DNA of 64,000 bases from NCBI GenBank assembly GCA_008933995.1, contig WARS01000015.1:1912001-1976000 (forward strand), written 5' to 3'. The stretch comes from Datnioides undecimradiatus. Lineage: Eukaryota; Chordata; Actinopteri; Lobotiformes; Datnioididae. The notes beneath the pieces are model-generated. The model was not told the DNA's origin. It searched no databases and saw nothing but the letters and a program-made list of their open reading frames with translations. The translations under genes were made by a program, and so were the position numbers. The first letter of the stretch is position 1, and every line of letters starts with the position of its first letter. Shown here piece after piece: positions 1 through 13,032 of this stretch.

Positions 1-3000
1 AATGGATAATGTTAATCAATGAGGACAGTTCATTTTGGCAGCAGTACTCTCGAGTTTAAAGCGTCTTGCATCATTGCCGCTGACATGAGCTGATTTGCAC
101 AATTACGGTGTTTTGTGGGATGTGAGCGAGAAAAGTGAAAATCTTATTTGGGCCGAAACATTATTTGTTTCTGTTTCCATCAGCACTGACAAAAGGGAGC
201 GCTTCATCAGGTGTTACTCTTTCTCAGGTCGGTCTGGATGGCTGTATTCCAAGGGCTGAAGGGAAGGACCGATCACATAAGTGTGCAGCTTCCTCTCATT
301 TCTTATCTGTCTGTTTTAGGGTCAGAATATATCCTGGGATTTCAGCCAGAGTGTAAGTGAGGCTCCTACACATATAGAGCAAATGCACAAGCGCACACAC
401 ACACACACATGCACGCTGGTTGTGCAGTGCACAAACATGTACACAGAGACGCGTGCTGCCTCCAGCTAAGTCACTGTGGGAGTTCATAGCATGCACATGA
501 TTTGACATTAATCTTTAAAGTAGATTAACGGGGAAATTGCATGGCCTTGCAGCTGACCCAGTCCTCTTGGGATGACTAACCTATGCCCTTGTACATTCAG
601 GGTAAGGCCTCTTAAATAACGAGCATCCTTACCTTACCCTACCTGTTTGTGCTCGTGCAAGATCCCTGTTCCAACAACAGCACACTATTATTTTAATACA
701 CCCCTGTGTTTCAAATGGGCTTTCACCCCATCCCCCACTCTCTTCAGCATTGCCGTTCCTCTGAAATAAAATGGACGCTGATGATTGGATTCCACATTAA
801 ACCTGCCGAGCTGGAAAGAGAATTAGATAAAGCATCATTCTGGAGACCAGAGGTAAACATGACAAATTTAAGTCATTCCATTTTTCTTCTCCTGCCCTCA
901 GCGTGCATGGCAAAGTTCTTTATGGGGTCCATTCGTGAGGGTCATGTGAGGTGTGAAACACTGTCCTTCCATCTTTGCACTTCCCTTTGTTCACATATCA
1001 GCAATTTACTTATACTTGCTCAATTGAAACTGGTTCAGTTTTGATATGACAAAATGCAAGTGTTAAGTAGCACCGCACTATACTGTAATTATACATTTAT
1101 GAATAATGGCAGATGCTAATTTAAAGTTGGGTCAAACAGTTTTCTTTTTCGAAATGTAATCAGTGAAGTAAATTTTTCAGTATACAGTGCAATAACACTC
1201 TCCACACTCCCCATCCCAAAAGGGCCTATTTAACAAATGAGTGTTGACATACATCATTCCCCCACATCAGTAGTTTATATTGGTCATTAATTTTCTAAAT
1301 GGTCCATCTAACGATTCTCAGTAATGTCGTTTTTTTAATAAAACAAAGACATTAAATTCTCCAAAACCCACTGTTGTGTTTGGTTTTAAACATGTTAAAC
1401 AAAGCTTGAATACTTTTTTTTTTTTTCAGATTTACCCCCCCAAAATAATGGCCAACCAGTTGCAAACTCTTGCTCCTCAAACGAGAGCGATCTTTTTTTT
1501 TAGGTCACGATCAGAAGCAGTCTCGATTACATTCTGTTCTGCTGATTTCTGCAGAGATGACTGTGGGCTTTTTGAAATAAATCCGTGCACTGGCAGTATT
1601 GCAAAACATGAATCTGTTACACGGTAAAAGTATAAGTTCTACACAAGGTCAGTCTCTCTTACTGTTTGCCTACATTCACTCTTTTTTTCATTTGGTCCAC
1701 CTCCACTTTTTTTTCCCAAACTATTTGCCTGCACAGGCTTGTCGTTGGCTGTATAACTTGTAAGTCCCATTCTGTTTTACCTTTGAGGCACTGCGAAAAC
1801 TTCAAAAGGTGTGTTTGAAAAATCATTTAACTTTCACTCACTTTAAGAGAACTCTTCTGCCTCTGGCACTGATTTTTTTTTTTTTTTTAGAGGCCGCTGA
1901 GGATTGAAAGTGAGAGCCGAACTTTTGAGCTTTGTGCCGTAACAAATGACAACAGCGACGGTAAAAAGCAAAATTCGACTCCGAAGTCAAACGCTGGACC
2001 GGGACACTTGGACTGTTAGTGTGTGTGTTTTGTCAGTGGGCTGTTGAGGCCCGTGGGAATAATTGTGTGTGTTTCGCAGAGCACACAAATCTGAATGTGT
2101 ACTCTCGTCATTGTTCATTGACACCGCCTCATGATAAACATGAAAACAAAAGGGATTCTATTGTTAGCACAAGCTGTCATCTGCTCTGGCACATGTGGTG
2201 CAAATATTTGGACTTCCTTTTTTCCAACCATGCTCGATACTGCATGTAAATAATCATAGAAACATCCACTGGAACGCTCATTTATTATTGTTTTGACTGT
2301 ACACTGCATATCTGCAGTTTACATTTTTGTAAAGCCTTCACGATTCATTTCATTATACCCTACCAGCGTTCATGTCTGTGAAATATCTCCTGTCCTTGAC
2401 AATCCCAGCAGTCTATTGAAGATGAGCTCCTGCTTTGCCACCCTGTCAACCATGAGACAGAGTGCCACAAAGCCACCTGTCAGCAGGCCGTTAAGCGAAG
2501 CTCCAGGCTGACCAAGGACTGACCGGGAGCATCTGTGCCACTGTTTGTGTCTAATACGCTAATGAGAGCTGTCAAGCTGTCGAATACACTACGGTTGCCC
2601 TCCGGCACTAACAATGGCACCTTCAATTTGGCTGTCTTGAGTGACATTAACAAACACAGCCACAAAGAGAACAGACGTGTGCCAGTGCCGCCGTGCACTG
2701 ACATGTTCACAAACAAATAGAAAAAAAAAAAATGACACGCACACAAATACAACCCTAAACACACATACAGGGAGAGTAAAAGAGAGAGAGACAGGGGGAG
2801 ATTTGTTATTTTTAATAATGGGGTTCCTCGTCGTGTTAACTCCTGTTCCTCTGGCTGCCTGTGGAGGCCAGTGTTGCTCAGCCGCTGCGACGGTCTACCC
2901 ATTTACTTTAACGTCATTAAACAAGCCCGGAAAGATCTAACGACACGTTTATCCCAGAGCAAAGTTCTGAAGAGAAAATAAGTCATCCCCTGCTGTATCA

Positions 3001-3093
3001 CTAAATTCACATGAGCATTCTTGATTGATGCCATGTGCCGGGCAGTGGAGCCCTCTATCACCTCATGAAAAGAGCAGTTCATGCCAGTCAATA

Positions 3094-3096
<3 letters not shown>
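1..3096. other. Non-coding stretch, no gene recognised
   Basis: All reading frames here are short, and none resembles a known protein family. The visible structure is a (CA)8 run at 394-409 and T tracts at 1414-1426 and 1873-1888. The part at about 2380-2720 is less repetitive and has balanced base composition, so it could be a conserved non-coding element, but nothing in the sequence proves this. Confidence 0.6.
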
Positions 3097-3141
<45 letters not shown>

Positions 3142-3148
3142 AGAGAGG
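3097..3148. repeat. Compound microsatellite (GT)15-(GA)n
   Basis: Fifteen uninterrupted GT units (3097-3126) are followed directly by about ten GA units. The uninterrupted run suggests a length-variable locus. Confidence 0.95.
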
Positions 3149-3474
3149 TCTTAAGGTGCTACACTCTAAACCTGCCAAGCATTCATCAAACACACTCTTC
3201 TGGGCTCACTTAACATGTTTCCCTCCTGCAGTATTCTGGGCTCTGACCTTGATCCACACCAACAAAATCTTCACAGGGGGAAAAAAACAAACAAACAAAT
3301 AAATACAAAACAAACATAGAACAAAAAAACAGTTGGGAAAACCAAGGTGGACCGTTGGGATGCCGGCCGGGATGCTGCCTGAGCTCTCGGTGAACAGACA
3401 ATAAGTTTATCATGAGAGAACATCAGCTCTATATGTGCACGCGGAGGTGCAGGAACTAAAGTTGTTTCGCCGTT

Positions 3475-3493
3475 AAAAAAAAAAAAAAAAAAA
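3475..3493. repeat. Poly-A tract (A19)
   Basis: Nineteen consecutive A residues follow a short GTT-rich stretch. No retroposon body is recognisable upstream, so it is listed as a simple repeat and not as the tail of an identified element. Confidence 0.85.
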
Positions 3494-3763
3494 GATATTA
3501 CAAGAAAACAATTACATGCAAATGTGCTAACCTACGAATTGTTTCAACGCCTACAGTTCAGAGTCAATTTGCATAGAAAGTATTTGCATGCAAAAGAAGC
3601 GTATTAATAACAGTGTGTCAGTCTGGTGTGTGATCTTAGGCACCACCAACAATAAACCCTGTCTTGGCCACAACTGGGTCTAAAGCCTTAATGGCATTCA
3701 CACAGTTCCTTTGATGGACAACTCATGCAATAATGAGGGACATAAAGGCAACAGGTCAGACAC

Positions 3764-3779
3764 GGGGGGGGGGGGGGGG
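3764..3779. repeat. Homopolymeric G16 tract
   Basis: Sixteen consecutive G residues. Such runs are rare in vertebrate DNA, can fold into quadruplex forms, and are often mis-sized in assemblies, so the exact length is uncertain. Confidence 0.9.
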
Positions 3780-6700
3780 ATTTAATGTCACTTTGTTGAC
3801 TTCAATCGAGAGACTTATTTTCTGCAGTCTCCCATGCCTTGCCAGAAAAATAATACATCTGACGCGATGCCATGGTTGCTTTCATCTTATTAGACTTGTT
3901 GATCATCTCAGCTTTATATAAAATAATCTAAATGTGATTCACTAGCACAATCATAGCGGTGAAACTTAAACTTAAACTTAAATTTCAGCATTTTGGCTCG
4001 TGTAGCATGCTTAAATGTAAGCTTTACATGCAATGAAGTTGAAGGTCAGACTATTATTGTATGTCCCTTTACCCCACCTACAGTGTAGGTATTAAAAGAG
4101 CAGCGTGCTCTGAGGATGTCACTGTATGTGCCTAGGTTTTGTAGCGCGAGTCATATGTTCGTCAGCATAAATGTTCCCATGTGTCAGGAAGTGATAAGGG
4201 AGCCTATGTATAATGTATGTGCAGATGTGATGTGCACATAAGGTAGAGAGCGGCATAATTAATGCGTTTAATTCTACCAAATGCTGCACCACATGAGCAC
4301 GATGCAGGTGTTCCCTCGTGCATTTTCAGAACTGATTCCTGCGAGTTTTTGATTCTTATTATTTTTACTTTACCGTACGCTTTTGCATGATATGTATCTG
4401 TGTGTAAGGCTGTCTTTAATTCGGACAGACAGGAAAAATAAATCATATGTTTTTATATATTTTTTTTACATTTTATTTATTTATGCTTAACCTAGCATAA
4501 AAGTTTTTCGTCTTTGTAAAAAGCTCTGTATCATTTTTATTAATATAGTGTGTTGCAGATGGTGCATACATCTTTTTTCACGTATATGTAATATATAAAC
4601 GAATTAAACATCAGACACATATCCTGCAGTGGTTTTGAAAAGCATATATCTCATAGACCGTATTTCCTAGATTCATCATATGAATTAAAGTGTTTGATGT
4701 GATGTCCTCCATGGAGACCTCGGTGTTTTTTAAACCAGGCCTTGTGAAAAAATTGCTTGCAATCACGGCCAAGGTCATGCAAGGTCACGCCGCTTTTTCT
4801 TCACTGCGAACTTTTGCGGAACATTTCTCTTGTGCACTGTTTATAACCTGGCAGAGCGCGACTAATAGTCTTTCATGCATACGAGTTACTGCCTGAGAAG
4901 CTGGACCCTGGCTTGGTGTGATCAATATTCATCTTTCATGTACGCCCTTGCAGTTCACACTTAAAAATCACTGAGACAAAATTCATGTTATTTCAACAAG
5001 GATGGCCAAGGTTCCTCGGCACGTAAAGGGTCATACACAATGTGATAATGGATACACAACTACAGTGAATAATGCAAAAGAGAAGAGAATAAAATAAAAA
5101 TGAGTTCATGCTCCAAGGACTACCTAATACCAATTTTAACAATTAAAACAAGAAATACACCAGCATCCACATGTGAAAATATACGTCTCCTTTTTTGGGA
5201 GTTTTGCTTTGCTACATATTGAATGAATGCACTTGGAAAGGTAAAAGTGAAAATAAGGTGAAGGTAAATCTAGAATCAAAAACAGCTGTCACCACCAGGC
5301 TGCCTGGTAACTAGAAGTCTAAGATGGCTGATACGCCCCAACCCACCACCCTGTCAGCATCATCTGGGGGGAGCAGGTGGGTGTTGTGGGAGTCTGATTC
5401 TTTGGATAGCACCAGCCTGCCAGGAGCTGACAGATCCTTTTTATTCTGCTAGAGATCAGACTCTTTATCTGGGCATGAGAAAGAGAAGCGAGTGCCTGGT
5501 GAAACACAGGTGGAACTGTCACACACCTGCTTTGGCACTGATTTTGATCTGTTTGCCTTGTTTAGCTCGGTTTGGAACGGTCGAAGCACTTGACATACGG
5601 CGGGGACAGGTGCATCAGAGACAACGTGGGTGAAAAGCATCTGCGCAGGGCTCTTCTTTGCCCCTCTAACGATGCTTGGTTGACATTCAAAAATGATCTA
5701 TGAAATATATGAGCGTCATAAGCGCCGATGACTCACGAGCTGCTGATGGTGTAATGTATCTCACAAATCTAGTTGAGCTCCCACTTCAGTTTCGATTTCA
5801 CTAATAGAATAGGAAAGTGAATCCTAAATTTTCTCTGTAATGCTTGTGTAAGCGGAGCTGTTAATTAAGCCGATTTTGCTGCAGTTTGTTAACAGTAATA
5901 CTGACAAATATGAGAAAAAAACAATTTAAAAACCCTCACCAACATGCAAATTTAATACTTGATCCATGTTTATCTGTTCAGTGTAAAGGACTAAGACACA
6001 AGGCAAATGATTTCCAGCTGCAACAGCATACTTCAAAGAGTCCAGGATTGTTGTAATTAAAGCAGGCATAGGATTCATTATTATGCTCATAAATCTCCCC
6101 TTGATTTCCCATTGCTCAACATAAACTGGCACAGTTGTTGCTCTGTTCTCTCTCTGGCAAAACAGCGTTGGCTTGCAGTTACATATTGAACCACGGACCG
6201 ACTACAATACACTTTTGCTCATCTGTTACTGTAATCTTGTAATGACTAGAATATGGATATTCATATAAGTGGATTTACAGTTCTATCCTGTCGCCCCTTG
6301 CGAGAACGTGTGGCTACAGGTCAGTGAGTGGCTTTCAGGACAAAAATGATTTATTTATGAAACGAATCTCAGCTGGAAATATGTGACAAATGTGCCTTGA
6401 CAAATCACGTTCAAAAGGAATTGCAGCAAGAGCACTTCAGTAATTTATTCTGAGCCACAGGCAGGAGTGTTTACTTACTTTGTGAAGTTAGTCAAATATA
6501 ACGGTGTCTCAGCCCAAGATCTTGTGTGTTATTCCTGAGCTTATCACATCTATATGAGATAGAGGTTGGCAGTATTGATGATACAAAAAAAACCATTTGG
6601 TCAGCGTTTATTTCCGGATTTATGTTCATCTGGTACATACGTTCATCATTTTTAATGTTCTTTCAGTGGCACAGGCTTTTCTCCATCCTCAAGGCCTGAT

Positions 6701-7154
6701 TGATTGTTGACCTTCATCAGTGACTTTCTGTCACTGCAGATGTCTGCAGCATCCAATCAACACAGGACGACTTTCCAAGAGGGGACACGGGGCCACTGAG
6801 TCATTCAGCTAGTGTAAGCACTGTGTTGGTTGACTGGGAAAGACACAAATATTTGATGAGTCCCCCAGCAAGCACTGCATTAAAGATGCAGCACCGTGTC
6901 CGACACAAACTCTGCAGCAGCTTAAGGACCAGTTTACTCAGAGTTGACTGCGATCAGTGATCTCAAAAACAAAATACAAGAGCGAAGCTAAAAAAATTGT
7001 GCAAACAATTCATACTCCACTCGAAAGCCAGAAAAGCTCCAGTGTGGGAGCGCTGGCTGGTTAAAAAATAAATAGAAACTTTCTGCACCCTGCGCATACA
7101 TACATATACACGGTTAATGGATCTACAATATATAGATCCACAATACAATATATG
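3780..7154. other. Non-coding stretch, no gene recognised
   Basis: No reading frame resembles a protein. A short (CTTAAA)3-like run lies at about 3964-3982. The segment 5290-5690 has higher GC than its surroundings and no repeat signature. I can assign no function to it. No RNA gene is seen. Confidence 0.55.
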
Positions 7155-7159
7155 CTATC

Positions 7160-7203
<44 letters not shown>

Positions 7204-7257
7204 CACACGCACACACACACACACACAAATGTAGAGAGTGAGAGAGAGAGAGAGAAA
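7155..7257. repeat. Three-part microsatellite (CTAT)n-(CA)n-(GA)n
   Basis: About twelve CTAT units (7155-7203) run into CA repeats (7204-7227) and, after a short spacer, GA repeats (7233-7255). Open frames across it are artefacts of the repeat. Confidence 0.95.
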
Positions 7258-8519
7258 CACGAGACCAAGCAATTTCTTATTTGTTGTTCAGTTGCTGTGA
7301 CAGGATACACTGGGTCATGAAGCAACAGGCCTAAAGCTATGTATGATTGCCTCTGCCATGAGATGTAAGTCCCAATATCTGTGGCACTAACTTAGCCGAC
7401 TACATGTACAGTAAGGGTTGATTAGTGAGGCATAAAATTGCAGCAGCCATGCAGTAAATCTAGCTGTCTTTACTGGCTTCCTGATAGATACTTTACTCAA
7501 GGTCTTTAAAACCACTCCATGAGTCCAATCGTGCTCTGATGCTCTCTAAGGACCAGCCATTTCCCTCTGTAGGTGACATTTGTAATCACTTTAATTGTCT
7601 GTCCAAACCTATGTCAAAATCCTGGCTTTGTGTCCACAGCTGTAATGTGTCTGACATTAGCAGAAAAGGATAATAATGGACCTTATTCAAATGCCTAACC
7701 TCTCTGTGCCGTAACTAATGGCAAATATACAGTATTTATTTATCAGCAGTTAGGGTTAAATCAGGCAATTGCATGGTGGTCTTTCCACGGCCTAGCGAGC
7801 CAAAGCTGATATAATAAAGTGTGAAATAATTTAGACTAAGCATTCTAAAAGCATTTTAAGGTGCTCTGAGGGGGGAAAGGCAGCTTTGCGAGAAGAAAAT
7901 CAAGACTGCAGCATTAGGATGAGGCAAAGTCCTTATCTGCAAACAGGGAGGAGAACAAGGAGAAAAGGAAGAAATTCACACCCTTATTCCGAACCCGTGC
8001 TGTATTTCATTTCACAAAATTATGCCCAACCATTTGCCTGCAGTTACATTCATTGAAAATCCATCCCTGCGTTAATGGAATTATAAGATGTAGTGTATGC
8101 TGTGGCACCTAATCAAATGGAATTGATTTAAGTTGCTTTTTGGCCCAGGGCCCTTGCAGCTCAAGGGCTCTACTTGTGTCTTCTCTTTCTCTGATGGTCC
8201 CTGGCTTTGGGGAGCGGGCTTGATAGACTGAGGAAAATGTGCATACATGCATGTCTGCGTGTATCAAAGAGCACTAACAACAGAGGTTTGTAAGCTATTT
8301 CTTCTTAGTGATCTCCAATATGCTGTTGGCTTGACTCCCTGACTTAGGTACGAGCTGTGTGTGTGTGGGAGCTGAGAGGATTGTGGCCCCAGTGGTGGAA
8401 AGAGAGAGCATAGATGTGCAGTCTAAAGGCACTGCTGAGATGTAAAGCAGCCTGAGTGATGGCTGAACAAGGCAGCCTGCGCTCAATGCAGATTATCCAC
8501 TGTGTGTAAATTCATGCGT
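7258..8519. other. Non-coding stretch, nothing assigned
   Basis: No coding signal, RNA gene or recognisable transposon is seen. The sequence looks single-copy and moderately AT-rich. Confidence 0.55.
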
Positions 8520-8995
8520 AGCAACTCTGAGATGAAGTTCAGCTAGCATACTAACATGCTAATATTGACAATGCTATCATGCTAGCCCTAACAGGTTTGT
8601 TGTTTACTATGTTTATCATCTTATTTTATTTAATGTGCTAGCATCTGCTAATTAGGACTAAACACAAAGTAGAGCTGAAGTGCAGGAAAGTCACTATTTT
8701 TGCAGGTATTTTAGAAATAAAGCAAAGATTTGGACTTTGGACACAAACTTACAGTGGAAGAAAGTGACCTTCATCCTAAATGGACGTGAAATGTTTGTAC
8801 CAAATTTAATGGCAAACCATCCAATACCTGTTTAGATATTTCAATAACAACCACAGGTGTTAATCTCATGATGGGGTTGAACATGAGAGCAGTTCACAAA
8901 AGTCATTAGGATTCATCTTTTGCTGGTCCTAAGGATGGGTGCACTACTTGTCAAGCTATTTTACTAAACACAAAAACATTTTAAAGAGAGAACGT
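8520..8995 (+). mobile_element. Old interspersed teleost repeat, family A
   Basis: The block reads through landmarks that recur together in many teleost genomes: the GCTAGCATGCTAAC-like start, CTAATTAGGACTAAACACAA, TGTACCAAATTTAATGGCAA, CATCCAATACCTGTT, and an AGTCATTAGGATTCATC stretch. It has no open frame and is clearly diverged, which points to an old copy. I cannot name the family or its class from sequence alone. The strand given follows the orientation in which I know the repeat. A second fragment of the family lies at 60349-60420. Confidence 0.7.
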
Positions 8996-9009
8996 CACCA
9001 AAGTTTGGA

Positions 9010-9345
9010 GGTTTCATCTGTAAACTGTATACAGAAGTAGATACAGCCTCTTTGACTCTGGTTTGGGGACCATTTTCAAGCTTTAACTTTGGCATTATGG
9101 CCGTCAAAATCCTGGTTTTTCACAATCGCAACGCCTCTATCCTGACTGACATGACTTAACATTGCAGATATTTATCATCTGTTGTATTCTAATTATCGTA
9201 CTTTACAAAATGTAAAACATGCTGTGTTGAGGGTGACTGGTTGGGAAAATGTTTACTGAGTTAATAAAAACAAGTGAGAAATAAGATCATTTTCTTGTAG
9301 ACTTTAAGAAATTCAGTCTTATTTTTGATGCATTTCTTTATGTTT
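9010..9345 (+). mobile_element. Old interspersed teleost repeat, family B (forward copy)
   Basis: Landmarks of a widespread teleost non-autonomous repeat appear in order: an ACTGTATACAGAAGTAGA-like start, a TTTGGCATTATGGCCGTC block, CTTTACAAAATGTAAAACAT, GGGAAAATGTTTACTGAGTT and AAGTGAGAAATAAGATCATT. It begins just after the family A block, so the two repeats sit side by side. A reverse-complement copy is at 55080-55345. No coding capacity is present. The family name and class are not known to me. Confidence 0.75.
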
Positions 9346-11489
9346 CATCTTCTAGAGATCATAAACGTCTCCACAAAATGTCATAACCATCCACAGACAT
9401 GAGACATTACGCCTGGATAAAAGTGCACAGAGAGACAGACCAAACTCAACACTGCCATCCCTAAAGCTGAGCAAGCTTACACTGGAAAATACCTTCTACA
9501 TAAAGCACAAATAGATTTTTTCTCCTTGCGAATACAGTGGTTCAAAACTTCTCCAAAACCCTCACTCACCAGAACAGCCTCACAAATCACAAATCATGTG
9601 TGTTTCTTCATTAACGCCGCTGGTGCTGAAAAAGACAACAAACAAGGGCTGAGCAACGAACACGGTGACTGGGACTGTTTCTGCAAAAGGTCAGGACCCC
9701 GATGTGCTTCTCACTTTACATTCTTAGTTCTGCAGGATTGAGGAAGGAATCAGTGCAGCGCGTGCAGGGTTTAACCATCAAACACTGACCACCTGACTGC
9801 CCACAAAATTGCTATGCAATTTTAAACAGCAAGGTTGCAGGTGGCATTTACCACACTGATTAGCCTTTTGTGAAACCGCTGCCAGTCTGACAACTCTTTC
9901 ACGTGGGCTCCTCTTGTTGACTAAAAGAAGCACCGTCGGTTAAAATGTCCTTGGAAAGAGTAAATACAGTATGTTCTTCAGGTAGACTCTCATTCAAGGA
10001 CACAAGACAGGTGCAGAACTACCTTGTGAATGAATTGAATCAGCAAAGTGTGCAGGAAAGTGAATTAGAAAATGTGAACACGTTGGTGGTAAAGGGAGAG
10101 TTGAGCAAAAAGAAAAGGCACAAACAGAAATGTGCTGCGGGATGGCTGAGGAGTTTTGCATATTTACAAAAGCTTTTTCTAGCAATTCTACAATCAGATT
10201 TTCTGTGATGAGGGGGGAATCAGATAAAGCACAGACCTTACGTGAAAACACAACTTCTTTTCCTCTGCTCTCTGAAAGCATGCAGCCAATTGTGTATGAC
10301 AAATTGAGAGCATTTTGCAGTGCCCTTTGCCAAGCTTGTGCAAAATTAGTTTCCCTGCCTCTTTCTCCTGTCTTCCTATCGTGGACACCCAAGTCTCCCA
10401 TTTCCTGCATGCCTTGCAAACACAAAAGGAACGTAGTGACATTTATTGGGCCCGAGTTTATTTGTATTCCATCTCTTCCTTCACCACATGTCGGCTTTTA
10501 TGAGCTCACTCAGGCGAAACATTAAAGAAGCTCATTCTTTATTAATCCTCACAATGACAATTCAAAGCTTCCGACACACCGACTTTACCGTGTGTGCTTG
10601 CACTTTCTTCTTTAAGAAATCAGGTTACTGTCATTATTTTTTTAAATATCCCCTGGTTGTTGGTGTGTGTAAAGTTTTGCACCATGCTGGCTTTTCATTT
10701 TTCTCAAAGGGGACAAATAAGTAGAATTACTGTGCATAAAAAGTGGAAGTATGTAGTTTCCATTTGCTATCTTGGATAACCTTGCTCCTTATAATGTTGC
10801 ATAAGAGTCTGCACTCAGCTGGTGAGTGACTTGACCTTGTTATGTCGACTCTCTAAATCATCTTGTTTGCCTCATGTTTATACAAATTCATCAACATGGA
10901 ATTCATTAACAGAAGACGGACCAAGGCTGAGGTTTTTGCCCATTTTTAGCAGCCTTTTACCCAAAGACAAACAGCTGACCCCATGCTAATTTAGTCACTT
11001 TGCATTTCGCAACTGCCCTGGGTTCAGTTTTACAGTTCAACATCTGTGCTGGCCCCGAGGAGCGATAAACAGATATGTCGGATATCACAGCGCTAATGTG
11101 CTAGGGGGCAAAATCAACTGAGTTGTCTGACATGCATTTAATTAGAGGCCACATACAGATATTCACATCATAACTGGATCGTTGGATATAAATGTGGATT
11201 CAACAGTGTTCGAAGTCATCACTGAGGCAGTGATAACAACTCTACTTTGGAGACTCGTGTTTGACATTGTTTGTATAATCTGATGTGCTTCTGCATCGTA
11301 CACGCCGTATTTATACATTAATAGGACTAATTAAAGATGGTATAATATAATATTAAGCACAGGTTGAGATGGGAGGAAATTGTGGGATTTGTTAGGTACA
11401 ATTTGAAGGAGAGTAATTCTAAATACGCCCTGTACATTTTACAGTGGCCATCCTGCGGTGCTGAAGTCTGAGACTTTGATGGCATCCTT
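9346..11489. other. Non-coding stretch, no gene recognised
   Basis: Overlapping short frames occur on both strands around 9950-10530, but none resembles a protein and they shadow one another. No repeat is recognised. Confidence 0.55.
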
Positions 11490-11503
11490 GTTGCTATGGT
11501 TAC
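11490..11503 (+). promoter_or_regulatory. RFX X-box-like motif
   Basis: The sequence GTTGCTATGGTTAC is close to the palindromic RFX X-box (GTTNCC-AT-GGNAAC). It sits in a non-repetitive stretch (about 11440-11660) that looks like a possible conserved element. A single motif match can occur by chance, so binding is an inference. Confidence 0.4.
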
Positions 11504-13032
11504 TCATTTTAGAAATTAAACGTAGCAAGCGCATCAATTTAGAATTTCCCCAAGGCTTCTCTGTAGGTGTTCATTGTCATAATTTCGCGGACAGAATTAA
11601 CTATTCATTATACCAGACAATTGTTTGGATCGGCCATGGGCCATTTGGATGGTTACCCACTCCTGCCATCATAGCACTTGTCAGCCTTTGTTTGTATGGG
11701 ATGTGGAAACATGGGTGTGGTTTTCACTTTTCTTCTAGTTTCCAGGACTGAAACTTCATCGTTATTAAACGTTTGTGCTAGCGAGCTACCTTTTTCCATT
11801 GTCGCTCTCATTCTCAACATGCATACAGATATGTTTGCGTGTGTGCAACCCCGTCTCCTTGAAACTGCTGCGTGAAAGACATCTGACAAACACGCTGTAA
11901 ACACATCCGACACAGTTCTACTGTAAGCGATCAAAAGAAGCTAAGACAAACTGCGCCGCTGTCATAATTTTGTCAGAACAAAGTTATTTTGAACATGATT
12001 TGTTTTTAGCTCTTTCACAAATCTGCACATTTTATAAAAGCACGATGTTAGAGCTGGAATATTGCCGGCAGCTTTGAGCTAAGTGTTGCTGTGTCATTGT
12101 TTGGTCGTATCATCGGCTGATGACTGAAGAATTCAAGGAAATTAGGGCTGGGGCTGCATTTAGTCGTAAATTGTGCTGCCGGAAAATTAGGCTGAAGAAA
12201 AACAGAGGTGTTGTTATTATAGGGAAATCAATACTCCTTTTTAATCTTAACTCGAGTTGAGGGAGCTGGAGTCTCTCAAAACAGGCAATTGGTGTTTTTT
12301 TATGTGGGCAATCAGATAATGCTTTGTCTGATGTCGGCTTCCTACTTTTGTTTCTTTTTTCCCGCCTTATCAAAGAAGAACACAATTTAATACTTGACTG
12401 TAGTTACTGACAGCTTCTGATGTACGAACACTTTATTTTTTTTTTTACCGTTGTTCATGAAGATGCTAACACTTGTCAATCATGTTTCTTTCTTTCTGTC
12501 TTTTTTTTTGGGTTAGTTTGCCAAACTTGTGATTAAAGGAGACTTTCAACCCACTGCATTATAGCATAACTGCTAAAGATCAAATCTTCATGGGATGAGT
12601 ACAAATCCATGCCGAAAGGGTGGTAAGGAAGCCACAGCAGGCAGATGAAAGGTTGCAAAATTGGAGATCTGGAGAACAAAATGGAACAAACATGTTTATG
12701 TGTTGGGAAAGGGGTGTGAGGAAGTTAAGATGATAACACAAGAACAGAAACATTTCATGGATGAATAAACAAAGAGGAAAAGGACTCAGATAAAATGAGC
12801 AGTATCAATAATGGAAATGCTCTCATACTGATAAGAGTTCACGAGCAGTTGTTAAGCACTTACGCGCTGGTTCGAAAACAAGGAAAACACAGAAATAGTC
12901 GCGAAATGTTCAGCGTTACAACAACATTTTAAACCCATTCAGGAAAGTTTCGCTGATGAGCTCGTGTCACCAATGACTCTGCGACGTTTAACGTTTCAAT
13001 TAATTTTAGGGATAATTCAATATATCCAGAAA
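11504..13032. other. Non-coding stretch, no gene recognised
   Basis: Contains several short T tracts (for example near 12430 and 12500) and otherwise single-copy-looking sequence. No coding or RNA gene signal is seen. Confidence 0.55.

Noticed and set aside
1427-1622. Exon-like segment with T-run/CAG acceptor and a frame ending GLFEINPCTGSIAKHESVTR, reminiscent of a cadherin repeat
   Set aside because: Only the short LFEINPxTGSI string is cadherin-like. The calcium-binding motifs (LDRE, DxNDN) are absent, the frame includes a T-tract and the donor (CGGTAAAAG) is weak. Chance is more likely.
2480-2902. 140-codon minus-strand frame
   Set aside because: Its middle is encoded by GA/CA-rich low-complexity sequence, and the rest resembles no protein.
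12840-12900. GGTTCGAAA resembling a tRNA B box
   Set aside because: No matching A box, acceptor stem or anticodon arm can be arranged around it.
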